Shown piece by piece: positions 1-6,790 of a stretch of DNA of 12,284 bases. Source of the stretch: Spirochaetales bacterium (GTDB lineage Bacteria > Spirochaetota > Spirochaetia > Treponematales > Rectinemataceae); NCBI GenBank assembly GCA_015657395.1, contig JADLKI010000002.1:42402-54685 (forward strand), given 5' to 3'. Each line of letters opens with the position of its first letter. Position 1 is the stretch's first letter. The translations under genes and the position numbers were made by a program. The notes beneath the pieces are model-generated. The model did not search any database, was not told the origin of the DNA, and was given only the letters and a program-made list of their open reading frames with translations.

Positions 1-15
1 AGGCGAGGTACTACT

Positions 16-558
16 ATGTCGAGAATTGGAATGCGGCCTGTGGCGATCCCGCAAGGTGTGAAAGTGACTGTCGAGCCGACAGTCTTCCATGTCGAGGGAC
101 CGAAAGGCAGGCTTTCTCAGGAATACCGCCCCGACGTTACAATCGCCGTCAAAGATGGCGCCGCAGTCGTGGAGCGCAAGAATGATTCCAAGCAGGCGAG
201 AGCATACCATGGCCTGTATCGCAGTTTGCTCGATAATATGGTCACCGGTGTAAGTCAAGGTTTTAAGCGCGCGCTTGTGGTGAACGGTGTCGGATATCGC
301 GCCGAAGTCCAAGGCAATCTGCTGGTGCTCAGCATCGGATACTCGACCGATGTCGTCGCGGTGATTCCTGAAGGTCTCAAGGTTTCCGTCGAACAGAACG
401 GACAGAGGATTGTCATCGAAGGCATCGATTATGCCAAGGTCGGCAAGTTTGCCAGTGAAGTGCGGTCTCTCCGCGAACCCGAGCCCTACAAGGGCAAAGG
501 TATCCGCTACGAAGAAGAGAGGATCCGCAGAAAAGTCGGCAAGACCGGCGTGAAGTGA
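16..558 (+). CDS. rplF: 50S ribosomal protein L6
   Basis: L6 binds 23S rRNA helix 97 near the sarcin-ricin loop of the large subunit, at the factor-binding site. The 180-residue product has the usual family length. It starts [15 protein letters not shown] and carries the near-C-terminal L6 signature [19 protein letters not shown] (about residues 155-173). Two alpha/beta repeats fit the family fold. The ATG follows a GAGGT ribosome-binding site. This is the first complete gene in the window; rpsH would be expected just upstream, outside the sequence. rplR follows after 10 nt, so the two are co-transcribed. Confidence 0.98.
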   Translation: MSRIGMRPVAIPQGVKVTVEPTVFHVEGPKGRLSQEYRPDVTIAVKDGAAVVERKNDSKQARAYHGLYRSLLDNMVTGVSQGFKRALVVNGVGYRAEVQGNLLVLSIGYSTDVVAVIPEGLKVSVEQNGQRIVIEGIDYAKVGKFASEVRSLREPEPYKGKGIRYEEERIRRKVGKTGVK

Positions 559-568
559 GGCAGAGAGC

Positions 569-934
569 ATGAGCGTAAGAGAACTATCAGATAAGATCCG
601 CAAGCGCGCAAAACGCAGGACCCATGTTCGGAAGACCATCGCGGGTGTCGCGGAGAAGCCGCGCCTGTCCGTGTTCCGGTCGAACCTGCACCTCTATGTG
701 CAGGTGATCGATGACGCAGTAGGGAATACGCTTGCGAGTGTTTCGACGATGGAAGAGCAGTTCCGCAGCCTTCGGCCCACCATTCAGACCGGCGGTACGA
801 TCGGCGAGGAACTTGGGAAACGGCTCCTGGAAAAAGGCATTACCCAGGTAGTGTTCGATAGAAACGGCTATAAGTACCACGGCATCGTGAAGGCGATTGC
901 CGATGGAGTCAGAAAAGCCGGTATTAAATTCTAG
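569..934 (+). CDS. rplR: 50S ribosomal protein L18
   Basis: L18 binds 5S rRNA and, with L5, anchors it in the central protuberance of the large subunit. The 121-residue product has a basic N-terminus (KIRKRAKRRTHVRKTI), then the family core KPRLSVFRSNLHLYVQVIDD, and ends VFDRNGYKYHGIVKAIADGVRKAG, which is the classic L18 C-terminal signature. A purine-rich GAGGCAGAG lies just before the ATG. The gene sits between rplF and rpsE, as in most bacteria. A 205-residue antisense frame over it is a shadow. Confidence 0.98.
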   Translation: MSVRELSDKIRKRAKRRTHVRKTIAGVAEKPRLSVFRSNLHLYVQVIDDAVGNTLASVSTMEEQFRSLRPTIQTGGTIGEELGKRLLEKGITQVVFDRNGYKYHGIVKAIADGVRKAGIKF

Positions 935-943
935 GGGGCGGTT

Positions 944-1456
944 GTGGAAAGAACGAGAAGAGAAGATTCCGGTGTGCAGGATGGCTACACCGAAAAGCTG
1001 ATTCAGTTGAACAGGACCGCCAAGGTCGTGAAGGGCGGCCGCAGATTTTCTTTCTCCGCGCTGACGGTGGTCGGTGACAAGCAGGGCCATGTCGGATTCG
1101 GTTTCGGCAAGGCGAACGACGTCACCGAAGCGATCCGCAAAAGCGTCGAGAAGGCGAAACGCGCGATGGTCACCGTGCCCGTGAAGAAAGGCACGCTGCC
1201 TCACGAGGTGACGGGCAAATATAAAGCGACGACAGTGTATATCAAGCCGGCCTGCCCGGGCTCGGGCGTTATCGCCGGTGGCCCCGTGCGCTCCATCATG
1301 GAATGTGCGGGCTACGTCGATATCCTTTCCAAGTGCGTTGGCTCCCGAACGTCTGTCAACGTAGTAAGGGCTGTATTCTCCGGTCTTGGTCAGCTGCTCG
1401 ATGCCCAGGAAGTGGCGAAAAACCGGGGCAAGACGCTTAAAGACATGTGGAGTTGA
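944..1456 (+). CDS. rpsE: 30S ribosomal protein S5
   Basis: S5 lies on the back of the small subunit near the mRNA entry tunnel and affects decoding fidelity. The 170-residue product begins at a GTG codon, supported by the GGGGG run at 934-938 and by the short gap after rplR. The N-terminal dsRBD-like domain contains KVVKGGRRFSFSALTVVGD and GHVGFGFGKANDVTEAIRK (about residues 27-66). The C-terminal domain contains GSGVIAGGPVRSIMECAG and SRTSVNVVRA, both typical of S5. The stop is two bases before the rpmD ATG, so the two are probably translationally coupled. Confidence 0.98.
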   Translation: MERTRREDSGVQDGYTEKLIQLNRTAKVVKGGRRFSFSALTVVGDKQGHVGFGFGKANDVTEAIRKSVEKAKRAMVTVPVKKGTLPHEVTGKYKATTVYIKPACPGSGVIAGGPVRSIMECAGYVDILSKCVGSRTSVNVVRAVFSGLGQLLDAQEVAKNRGKTLKDMWS

Positions 1457-1458
1457 TC

Positions 1459-1641
1459 ATGGCCAGAATTCAGATAACATTGGTCCGCAGCACCATCGGC
1501 CAGAAGCCGAAGACGCGCACGACGGTCCGCTGTCTGGGGCTGCGGAAGATCGGTTCGAGTACCATCCAGGAAGCAAGTCCGCAAATTCTTGGCATGGTGG
1601 GCAGAGTGCGGCATCTGGTTGAAACCAAGGAGGTGGAGTAA
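1459..1641 (+). CDS. rpmD: 50S ribosomal protein L30
   Basis: This is a small large-subunit protein of 60 residues, the normal size for bacterial L30. It begins MARIQITLVRSTIGQKPK and continues TTVRCLGLRKIGSSTIQE, matching the family pattern of strand, basic loop (IGxxPK) and helix. I chose the ATG at 1459 rather than the in-frame GTG at 1447: GGAG at 1449-1452 is properly spaced from 1459, and family members start at this MA(K/R)I. The last base of its TAA stop is the first base of the rplO ATG (TAATG), so L30 and L15 are translationally coupled. Confidence 0.96.
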   Translation: MARIQITLVRSTIGQKPKTRTTVRCLGLRKIGSSTIQEASPQILGMVGRVRHLVETKEVE

Positions 1642-2114
1642 TGGCTGATTTTAATCTCCACGCCCCGGAAGGCGCGAACAAGAAAAAGCGCATCGTCGGC
1701 AGAGGCGACGGTTCAGGCTCAGGCGGCACTGCCGGCCGCGGAAATAAGGGCCAGCAATCGCGTTCGGGCGGGAAGACCTACCCCGGCTTTGAGGGCGGTC
1801 AGATGCCCCTCTACAGACGCCTGCCCAGCCGCGGTTTCTCCAATTATCCTTTCCGCAAGGAATATCAGATCGTGAATCTCCGCGACATCGAAGGCAAATT
1901 TCAGGCTGGCGATACGGTCGACACAGTGGCCCTCTTCATGAAGGGGCTCGTGCGGAAGCCTGAACTGCCCGTCAAGGTCCTCGGCGAAGGACAGATCAGC
2001 GTTGCGCTCACCCTGAGCGTCGATGCGGTCTCCTCCGGCGCGAAGGCGAAAATCGAAGCCGCCGGCGGCAAGGTGGAAGTGCCTGTCGCGACCGGCTCCT
2101 CGGCAGACAAGTGA
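1641..2114 (+). CDS. rplO: 50S ribosomal protein L15
   Basis: L15 is a large-subunit protein that contacts many 23S rRNA domains during late assembly. The 157-residue product has the glycine-rich N-terminal tail of the family (GRGDGSGSGGTAGRGNKGQQ, about residues 20-39), then RSGGKTYPGFEGGQMPLYRR and LPSRGF. The C-terminal globular domain carries VKVLGEGQISVALTLSVDAVS, as in other L15 proteins. The start is certain: AAGGAGGT at 1627-1634 lies inside the end of rpmD, 6 nt before the ATG, and the stop of rpmD overlaps it by one base. secY follows after 18 nt. Confidence 0.98.
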   Translation: MADFNLHAPEGANKKKRIVGRGDGSGSGGTAGRGNKGQQSRSGGKTYPGFEGGQMPLYRRLPSRGFSNYPFRKEYQIVNLRDIEGKFQAGDTVDTVALFMKGLVRKPELPVKVLGEGQISVALTLSVDAVSSGAKAKIEAAGGKVEVPVATGSSADK

Positions 2115-2132
2115 TTATAAAGGCAGGAGCGA

Positions 2133-3455
2133 ATGGCTGGTACACTCGTTGATATTTTCAGAGTCAAGGAACTGAAGGATAGGATATTCTTTACTCTGTT
2201 CTGGCTCGCAATTTTCCGCCTGGGCACATACCTGCCCATCCCCGGAATCAATGCGAGCGCGTTGCAGTCATACTTCGCGCAACAGTCCAGCACCGGCAGC
2301 GGCGGCATCACCGATTACCTCGATTTCTTCGCGGGCGGTGCATTCAAGAATTTCTCGCTCTTCATGATGGGCGTTATGCCCTACATCAGCGCACAGATCA
2401 TCATGCAGCTGCTGATCGTCATCTTTCCGAAGCTCAAGAGCATCGCCGAAGAAGAGGGCGGGCGGCGCAAGATTTCGCGCTGGACGAAGCTCGGCACCAT
2501 CGCGGTCGCCATCATTCAGAGCTTCTCCGTAACCGTATGGGCGGACCGCATTCCCAACGCGATCGCAATGTCCAACCGCACGCTCTATACGATTGTTGCA
2601 ATCATCACCGTCACCACAGGCACGATGTTCCTGGTCTGGATCGGTGAGCAGATTACGAAACGGGGAATCGGCAATGGTATTTCGCTCTTGATTTTTGCCG
2701 GTATTGTGGCGCGCCTGCCGAATGCGACCTTCGAGCTCATCAAAAAGATCCAGGCGGGTGAAATCAACGCGATATACGCCATCGTCGTGCTCATCATGTT
2801 TGTCGCGGTCATCGCCCTCGTCGTGCTCGAGCAGCAGGGAGAGCGAAAGATACCGGTCAACTATGCGAAGCGCATTGTAGGCCGGCGGATGTACGGCGCC
2901 CAGAACACGTATATCCCCTTCAAGATCAATCCGTCGGGCGTCATCCCCGTCATCTTTGCGTCGAGCCTTCTGACGTTCCCTCTACAGATAGCGCAGAGTT
3001 TCGGCGTTCAGGCGAAATGGCTGAGGGATTTTTCCTATTGGCTCAGGCCGGATGGGTTCTGGTACAATTTTCTCTACGTGGTGTTCATCATCTTCTTCGC
3101 ATACTTCTATACCCAGGTGACCCTGAACCCTCAGGAGATCTCCAAGAATATCCGGGAGAACGGCGGCTCCATCCCGGGCATCCGGAGCGAAAAGATGGAA
3201 GAGTACCTCACGAGGGTGCTCAACCGCATCATCCTGCCGGGATCGCTGTATCTTGGCCTCATCGCGCTTATTCCGACCGTGGTGCAGCATCTCTTCAATT
3301 TTCCGAGCCAGATGGCGTATCTGCTGGGCGGTACTTCCCTGCTCATTCTGGTCGGTGTCGATCTCGATACCATGGCACAGGTAGAAGCGCTCCTCAAGAT
3401 GCACCATCACGATGGTCTCGTGCGAAAAGGCCATATCAGGTCGAGGAACCTATAG
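2133..3455 (+). CDS. secY: Protein translocase subunit SecY
   Basis: SecY forms the protein-conducting channel of the inner membrane with SecE and SecG, and works with SecA or the ribosome. The 440-residue product has about ten hydrophobic segments. Early landmarks are RIFFTLFWLAIFRLGTYLPI (helix 1) and the plug region around YLDFFAGGAFKNFSLFMMG. The cytosolic loop before helix 7 has ERKIPVNYAKR, which contacts SecA and the ribosome. The loop after helix 8 has NGGSIPGIR followed by EYLTRVLNRI, the conserved C5 loop. AGGAG precedes the ATG. It follows rplO as usual, but rpmJ comes next instead of adk, map or infA. The 52 nt after its stop are AT-rich. Confidence 0.98.
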   Translation: MAGTLVDIFRVKELKDRIFFTLFWLAIFRLGTYLPIPGINASALQSYFAQQSSTGSGGITDYLDFFAGGAFKNFSLFMMGVMPYISAQIIMQLLIVIFPKLKSIAEEEGGRRKISRWTKLGTIAVAIIQSFSVTVWADRIPNAIAMSNRTLYTIVAIITVTTGTMFLVWIGEQITKRGIGNGISLLIFAGIVARLPNATFELIKKIQAGEINAIYAIVVLIMFVAVIALVVLEQQGERKIPVNYAKRIVGRRMYGAQNTYIPFKINPSGVIPVIFASSLLTFPLQIAQSFGVQAKWLRDFSYWLRPDGFWYNFLYVVFIIFFAYFYTQVTLNPQEISKNIRENGGSIPGIRSEKMEEYLTRVLNRIILPGSLYLGLIALIPTVVQHLFNFPSQMAYLLGGTSLLILVGVDLDTMAQVEALLKMHHHDGLVRKGHIRSRNL

Positions 3456-3507
3456 AAATTTTTGCACAAATGGTATTTAATTGCGTGTTTGCGAATAGGG
3501 GGAACCC

Positions 3508-3621
3508 ATGAAGGTCAGAACGAGCGTCAAGAAGATCTGCGATAAATGCAAGGTAATACGGCGCAAAGGCGTGGTTAGGATTGTATGTGACAATCCCAAG
3601 CACAAACAGAAACAAGGCTGA
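3508..3621 (+). CDS. rpmJ: 50S ribosomal protein L36 (zinc-binding form)
   Basis: This 37-residue protein is the smallest large-subunit protein. It begins [20 protein letters not shown] and keeps all four zinc ligands of the C+ type: Cys11, Cys14, Cys27 and His32. This implies the ribosome uses the zinc-dependent paralogue. GGGGG at about 3498-3502 acts as the ribosome-binding site. It is the first gene after the only sizeable gap in the ribosomal block and is followed 16 nt later by rpsM, the common bacterial order. Confidence 0.97.
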   Translation: MKVRTSVKKICDKCKVIRRKGVVRIVCDNPKHKQKQG

Positions 3622-3637
3622 GAGCAGGAGGAAGCTC

Positions 3638-4009
3638 ATGGCGCGTATTGCGGGAGTTGACCTCCCTAACAAGCATGTTGATATCGCCCTCACGTATATC
3701 TATGGAATCGGGCGATCCAGCGCACTTCAGATTTGCGAGACTACCGGCATCGATCCGAACAAGAGAATCAACGATCTTTCGAATGAAGAGATCAACGAGC
3801 TTCGCAAAGTCATCGAAAACGACTATAAGGTCGAAGGCCGCTTGAGAACTGAGATTGCATTGAACATCAAGCGTCTTATGGATATTGGCTGCTATCGCGG
3901 CCTACGCCACCGCAGAGGTCTTCCCGTTCGCGGACAGCGGACGAGGACGAATGCGCGCACGCGCAAAGGCAAGAGAAAGACCGTTGCGAACAAGAAGAAG
4001 GCCGTTTAA
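3638..4009 (+). CDS. rpsM: 30S ribosomal protein S13
   Basis: S13 sits in the head of the small subunit and contacts the P-site tRNA and the large subunit (bridges B1a/B1b). The 123-residue product starts [20 protein letters not shown] and has IYGIGRSSA, the helix-two-turns-helix region. It ends with the basic tail [20 protein letters not shown] followed by a lysine-rich end, which reaches the P site. A perfect GGAGGA at 3627-3632 fixes the ATG at 3638. An in-frame upstream ATG at 3581 lies inside rpmJ and is rejected. This is the first gene of the classical alpha operon, which in E. coli is translationally repressed by S4; I could not verify an S4-binding fold here. Confidence 0.98.
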   Translation: MARIAGVDLPNKHVDIALTYIYGIGRSSALQICETTGIDPNKRINDLSNEEINELRKVIENDYKVEGRLRTEIALNIKRLMDIGCYRGLRHRRGLPVRGQRTRTNARTRKGKRKTVANKKKAV

Positions 4010-4018
4010 CGGAGGGGC

Positions 4019-4417
4019 ATGAACGTGGCTGCGACTACGACAAAGACGAAGAAAAGAAAAGAGAAAAAGAGCGTATATGAAGGGAATGTCTATATTCAGG
4101 CAACCTTCAACAATACGATTGTGACCGTGACCGACCTCAATGGAAACGCGATTTCATGGTCGAGTTCCGGAAGCCATGAATTCCGCGGCGCAAAAAAGTC
4201 CACACCATTTGCTGCCCAGACGGTGACTGAGGCTGCAGTGCAGAAAGCGATGCAGGCCGGCCTGCGGGAAGCACATGTGTACGTGAAAGGGCCCGGCATT
4301 GGCCGTGAGTCCGCAATCCGCCAGCTCGGCGTAATGGGGCTTAAGGTCAAGTCGATCAACGATGTGACCCCGATTCCCCATAATGGCTGCAGGCCCCGGA
4401 AGGCCCGCCGCATCTGA
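4019..4417 (+). CDS. rpsK: 30S ribosomal protein S11
   Basis: S11 is on the small-subunit platform, close to the E-site part of the mRNA path. The 132-residue product has a lysine-rich N-terminus and then the conserved core: [19 protein letters not shown] (about residues 26-44), [11 protein letters not shown] and [13 protein letters not shown]. It ends with the family signature [13 protein letters not shown]. The start is uncertain. GGAGG (4011-4015) is only 3 nt from the ATG at 4019 but 9 nt from an in-frame GTG at 4025, which would give a 130-residue protein. It lies 9 nt after rpsM and 14 nt before rpsD. Confidence 0.97.
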   Translation: MNVAATTTKTKKRKEKKSVYEGNVYIQATFNNTIVTVTDLNGNAISWSSSGSHEFRGAKKSTPFAAQTVTEAAVQKAMQAGLREAHVYVKGPGIGRESAIRQLGVMGLKVKSINDVTPIPHNGCRPRKARRI

Positions 4418-4431
4418 GAGGGAGTTACAGA

Positions 4432-5067
4432 ATGGCTAGATATACTGGACCTGTGTGCAGACTCTGCCGTGCAGAGGGCCGAAAGCTCTTTTTGAAGGGC
4501 GAGCGCTGCCGGAGCGACAAGTGCCCGATCAACAAGAAGCGCCTTCCGCCCGGAAAGGCCCCGAAGACCCGAATCGGAAAGAAATCGGAATATGCGGTGC
4601 AGCTTCGCGAGAAGCAGGCGCTCAAGCGCAGCTATGGCCTCATGGAGCGTCAGTTCCGCAATGTCTTCGAGAAGGCCCTCGGCCTGCCAGGCAAGACCGG
4701 CGACAACCTCATCATCCTTCTCGAGCGCAGACTGGACAACGTCGTGTACCGCCTGCACTTCGCGACGTCGCGAGCCCAGGCCCGCCAGCTTGTAAACCAT
4801 GGCCATATCGCCGTGAACGGCAAGCGCGTGGACATCGCTTCCTACCTCGTCAAGGCCGGCGATGCACTCTCCGTGATCGGAGCCGCCAAGAAGATGGATA
4901 CAATCCGCCAGGCACTCGAAGAAGTGCAGAAATCTGGCGTTATGCCGTGGCTTGAGGTCAATGCAGACGAAATGACCGGCCGTTACGTTACCAACCCGCA
5001 GCGCCAGGACGTTACGGATACTGCGGATATCAGGGAACAGCTGGTCGTCGAGTTGTACTCGAAATAA
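4432..5067 (+). CDS. rpsD: 30S ribosomal protein S4
   Basis: S4 is a primary 16S rRNA binder that starts small-subunit assembly, and it regulates the alpha operon in E. coli. The 211-residue product has an N-terminal zinc site of four cysteines (Cys9, Cys12, Cys26, Cys31), so it is the zinc-binding form. A basic segment NKKRLPPGKAPKTR follows. The S4 RNA-binding domain (about residues 96-160) includes LERRLDNVVYRLHFATSRAQ, then ARQLVNHGHIAVNGKRVDI. GGAG lies 7 nt before the ATG. It sits between rpsK and rpoA, as in the E. coli alpha operon. Overlapping frames on both strands are shadows. Confidence 0.98.
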   Translation: MARYTGPVCRLCRAEGRKLFLKGERCRSDKCPINKKRLPPGKAPKTRIGKKSEYAVQLREKQALKRSYGLMERQFRNVFEKALGLPGKTGDNLIILLERRLDNVVYRLHFATSRAQARQLVNHGHIAVNGKRVDIASYLVKAGDALSVIGAAKKMDTIRQALEEVQKSGVMPWLEVNADEMTGRYVTNPQRQDVTDTADIREQLVVELYSK

Positions 5068-5076
5068 GGAGCGGAA

Positions 5077-6132
5077 ATGGCGCGCAAAAGCCTACTTAAA
5101 GGTTTCAAGAGGCCGAAGGGCATCACCTACGAACAGAGCGAATCGACCGACACCTATGGAAAGTTCGTGGCGTATCCTTTTGAGCCGGGCTATGGAACTA
5201 CCGTCGGAAATACCCTGCGCCGCATCCTGTTGTCCTCCATTCAGGGGTATGCGATCACTGCCGTTCGCATCACTCGATACGATGATGAAGGTGTACCGCA
5301 CGTGATCACCAGCGAGTTCGAGACCATCCCCGGAGTGGTGGAAGACACCATCGAAGTTCTGAATAACCTGAAGAAGCTGCGCCTGCGGCTTCCAAACGAC
5401 AAGGAAGAGCTCACGCTCGACTACGAGATCAAGGGTATCGAAGAGCTGCGCGGGAGCTTTTTTGCAGAGCAGGGCCAGCTCGTCGTGCTCAATCCCGATC
5501 TCAAGATTGCAAGCTTTGAGCCGAGCATCCATCTCGGCCTGGAGCTTCAGGTGAATCTGGGGCGTGGCTATGTGCCGAGCGAAGTGAACGAAAAATACAT
5601 CGATGTCGTGGGCACGATCCCGATGGACGCGATCTTTACGCCCGTGACGAGAGTGAAATACTCCATCGAGCCCACCCGCGTCGGCCAGCGCTCGGACTAT
5701 GACAAGCTTGTGCTCGAGATCTGGACCGACGGGACGATTCGCCCCGAGGACGCCCTCGGCGAGGCGGGGAAGATCGCGAAGGACCACTTCTCCATATTCG
5801 TGAATTTCGATGAGAGCGAAGCCGGCGGCGAGGAGACAAGCGACGAGATCGAAGAGCGCGTTCGCCAGATTCTCAATATGCCCGTCGAAGAGCTTGAACT
5901 CTCGGTGCGTTCCTTCAATTGCCTCAAGAATGCAAATATCAGGACCATCGGCGATCTCACCAAGAAGACCGAGGAAGAAATCACCAAGACCCGCAACTTT
6001 GGCAAAAAGTCTCTGCAGGAGATCAAGACAAAGCTTGCCGAATGGAACCTGACCCTCGGTATGACGGATTACTCCGCGCTGAGAAATCACATTAAACTCA
6101 ATATGAAAAAGGAAGAGAGCGATGAAGCATAA
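5077..6132 (+). CDS. rpoA: DNA-directed RNA polymerase alpha subunit
   Basis: The alpha dimer is the scaffold for assembly of beta and beta-prime, and its C-terminal domain contacts UP elements and activators. The 351-residue product opens with [15 protein letters not shown], an N-terminus I associate with spirochaetes. The N-terminal domain shows [20 protein letters not shown] (about residues 43-62), the dimer and assembly signature. The C-terminal domain (from about residue 258) has [20 protein letters not shown] and [11 protein letters not shown], keeping the Arg (about 278), Asn, Cys, Lys, Gly and Ser of the DNA-binding face. TAAGGAG lies 5 nt before the ATG. Its last 11 nt overlap the start of rplQ, suggesting translational coupling. 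Confidence 0.99.
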   Translation: MARKSLLKGFKRPKGITYEQSESTDTYGKFVAYPFEPGYGTTVGNTLRRILLSSIQGYAITAVRITRYDDEGVPHVITSEFETIPGVVEDTIEVLNNLKKLRLRLPNDKEELTLDYEIKGIEELRGSFFAEQGQLVVLNPDLKIASFEPSIHLGLELQVNLGRGYVPSEVNEKYIDVVGTIPMDAIFTPVTRVKYSIEPTRVGQRSDYDKLVLEIWTDGTIRPEDALGEAGKIAKDHFSIFVNFDESEAGGEETSDEIEERVRQILNMPVEELELSVRSFNCLKNANIRTIGDLTKKTEEEITKTRNFGKKSLQEIKTKLAEWNLTLGMTDYSALRNHIKLNMKKEESDEA

Positions 6133-6543
6133 GATCGGCTATAACAAACTGAACCGAGTCGCCGCTCACCGCAAGGCCCTTGTCCGCAATATGGTTACCG
6201 TGCTGCTCAAAGAGGAAAAGATCGTAACCACCAAGGCGAAGGCGATCGAGGCGAGACGCGCGGCAGAAAAGCTCATTACCAGGGCCAAGGTTGATTCCGT
6301 CCACAATCGCAGGGTCGCATCCGCCAGACTATACGGCGAGGATGCGGTCGCCAAGCTGTTTACCGACATCGGCCCGCGCTTCAAGGAGCGCAATGGGGAT
6401 ATACCCGCATTCTCAAACTTGGCGATCGTGCAAACGACGCGGCCAGTCTTGTAGTGCTCGAACTGGTCGATCAGAAGGCTGATGTGAAGAGAGCCGAGCG
6501 CGAAAAACGCAAAGCAGCGCGCAAGGCCAAGAAGCAGGCCTGA
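6122..6543 (+). CDS. rplQ: 50S ribosomal protein L17, broken by a one-base frameshift
   Basis: L17 is a large-subunit protein near the exit-tunnel side. The start [20 protein letters not shown] and the core [20 protein letters not shown] are typical of the family. As written, the frame runs into a TAG at 6452-6454 and yields 110 residues ending in unrelated sequence. The family continues [16 protein letters not shown], and exactly that reading appears one frame over from 6399 on. It continues through [13 protein letters not shown] and a Lys/Arg/Ala-rich tail to the TGA at 6541-6543. Restoring one G in the GGGG run at 6395-6398 gives a normal protein of 140 residues. I therefore give the full extent. 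L17 is usually essential, so a base-call or assembly error is most likely. The ATG lies inside the end of rpoA. Confidence 0.93.
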
Positions 6544-6565
6544 AGGTCGCAGGGAGGAAGTCGAA

Positions 6566-6736
6566 ATGTCCAAAGCACATAGAGGCAAGGGCCTAAGAGA
6601 AGTTTTCGCAAGAGGGCGCGGGACATGTCCCGTGTGTGGGCGCAGCGGTGTCAAGGTTGTCTACGAGCAGGAGATCGATGGCAAAAAGGTCAAGATCTGT
6701 AAAATATGCAAGGCCCACATCGCGAATGCGAAGTGA
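6566..6736 (+). CDS. Small two-CxxC zinc-ribbon-like protein, last gene of the ribosomal operon
   Basis: I do not recognise a named family. The 56-residue product has a basic, glycine-rich N-terminus (SKAHRGKGLREVFARGRG). Two CxxC knuckles follow, Cys21/Cys24 (CPVCGRSG) and Cys45/Cys48 (CKICKAH), separated by a 20-residue segment VKVVYEQEIDGKKVKI that looks like a beta hairpin. This is the layout of a four-cysteine zinc ribbon. AGGGAGGA at 6551-6558 lies 7 nt before the ATG, a strong ribosome-binding site. It begins 22 nt after the restored end of rplQ and is followed by the operon terminator, so it is expressed with the ribosomal genes. A nucleic-acid-binding or ribosome-associated role is inference. 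Its coding status rests on the RBS, the cysteine spacing and its position. Confidence 0.85.
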   Translation: MSKAHRGKGLREVFARGRGTCPVCGRSGVKVVYEQEIDGKKVKICKICKAHIANAK

Positions 6737-6757
6737 AGATGCATGGCGAATATGCAG

Positions 6758-6790
6758 GAGCCGCCCCGATGTGGGCGGTTCTTTTTTTTT
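6758..6790 (+). terminator. Intrinsic terminator of the ribosomal operon
   Basis: A 9-bp stem (left arm 6758-6766, right arm 6773-6781) encloses a 6-nt loop. Six of the pairs are G-C in the core, and the outer part contains one G-U pair. Nine T residues follow at 6782-6790. This is a textbook Rho-independent terminator 21 nt after the stop of the small cysteine protein. On the minus strand the hairpin has no T-tract after it, so it is probably one-directional. The stop codon of the convergent hutI lies in the T-tract. Confidence 0.93.

Noticed and set aside
3462..3490. Possible promoter between secY and rpmJ (TTGCAC at 3462-3467)
   Set aside because: No acceptable -10 box lies at 16-18 nt; TATTTA at 3474-3479 has no -35 partner. 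AT-richness alone is not enough.
3581..3640. Longer S13 starting at 3581
   Set aside because: The extension lies inside rpmJ in another frame, while GGAGGA and the family start [10 protein letters not shown] both support 3638.
4096..4806. Minus-strand open frame of 236 codons opposite rpsK and rpsD
   Set aside because: Shadow of two certain ribosomal genes.
5092..6090. Minus-strand open frame of 332 codons
   Set aside because: Lies entirely opposite rpoA, which is unambiguous; long antisense frames are expected in this GC-rich DNA.
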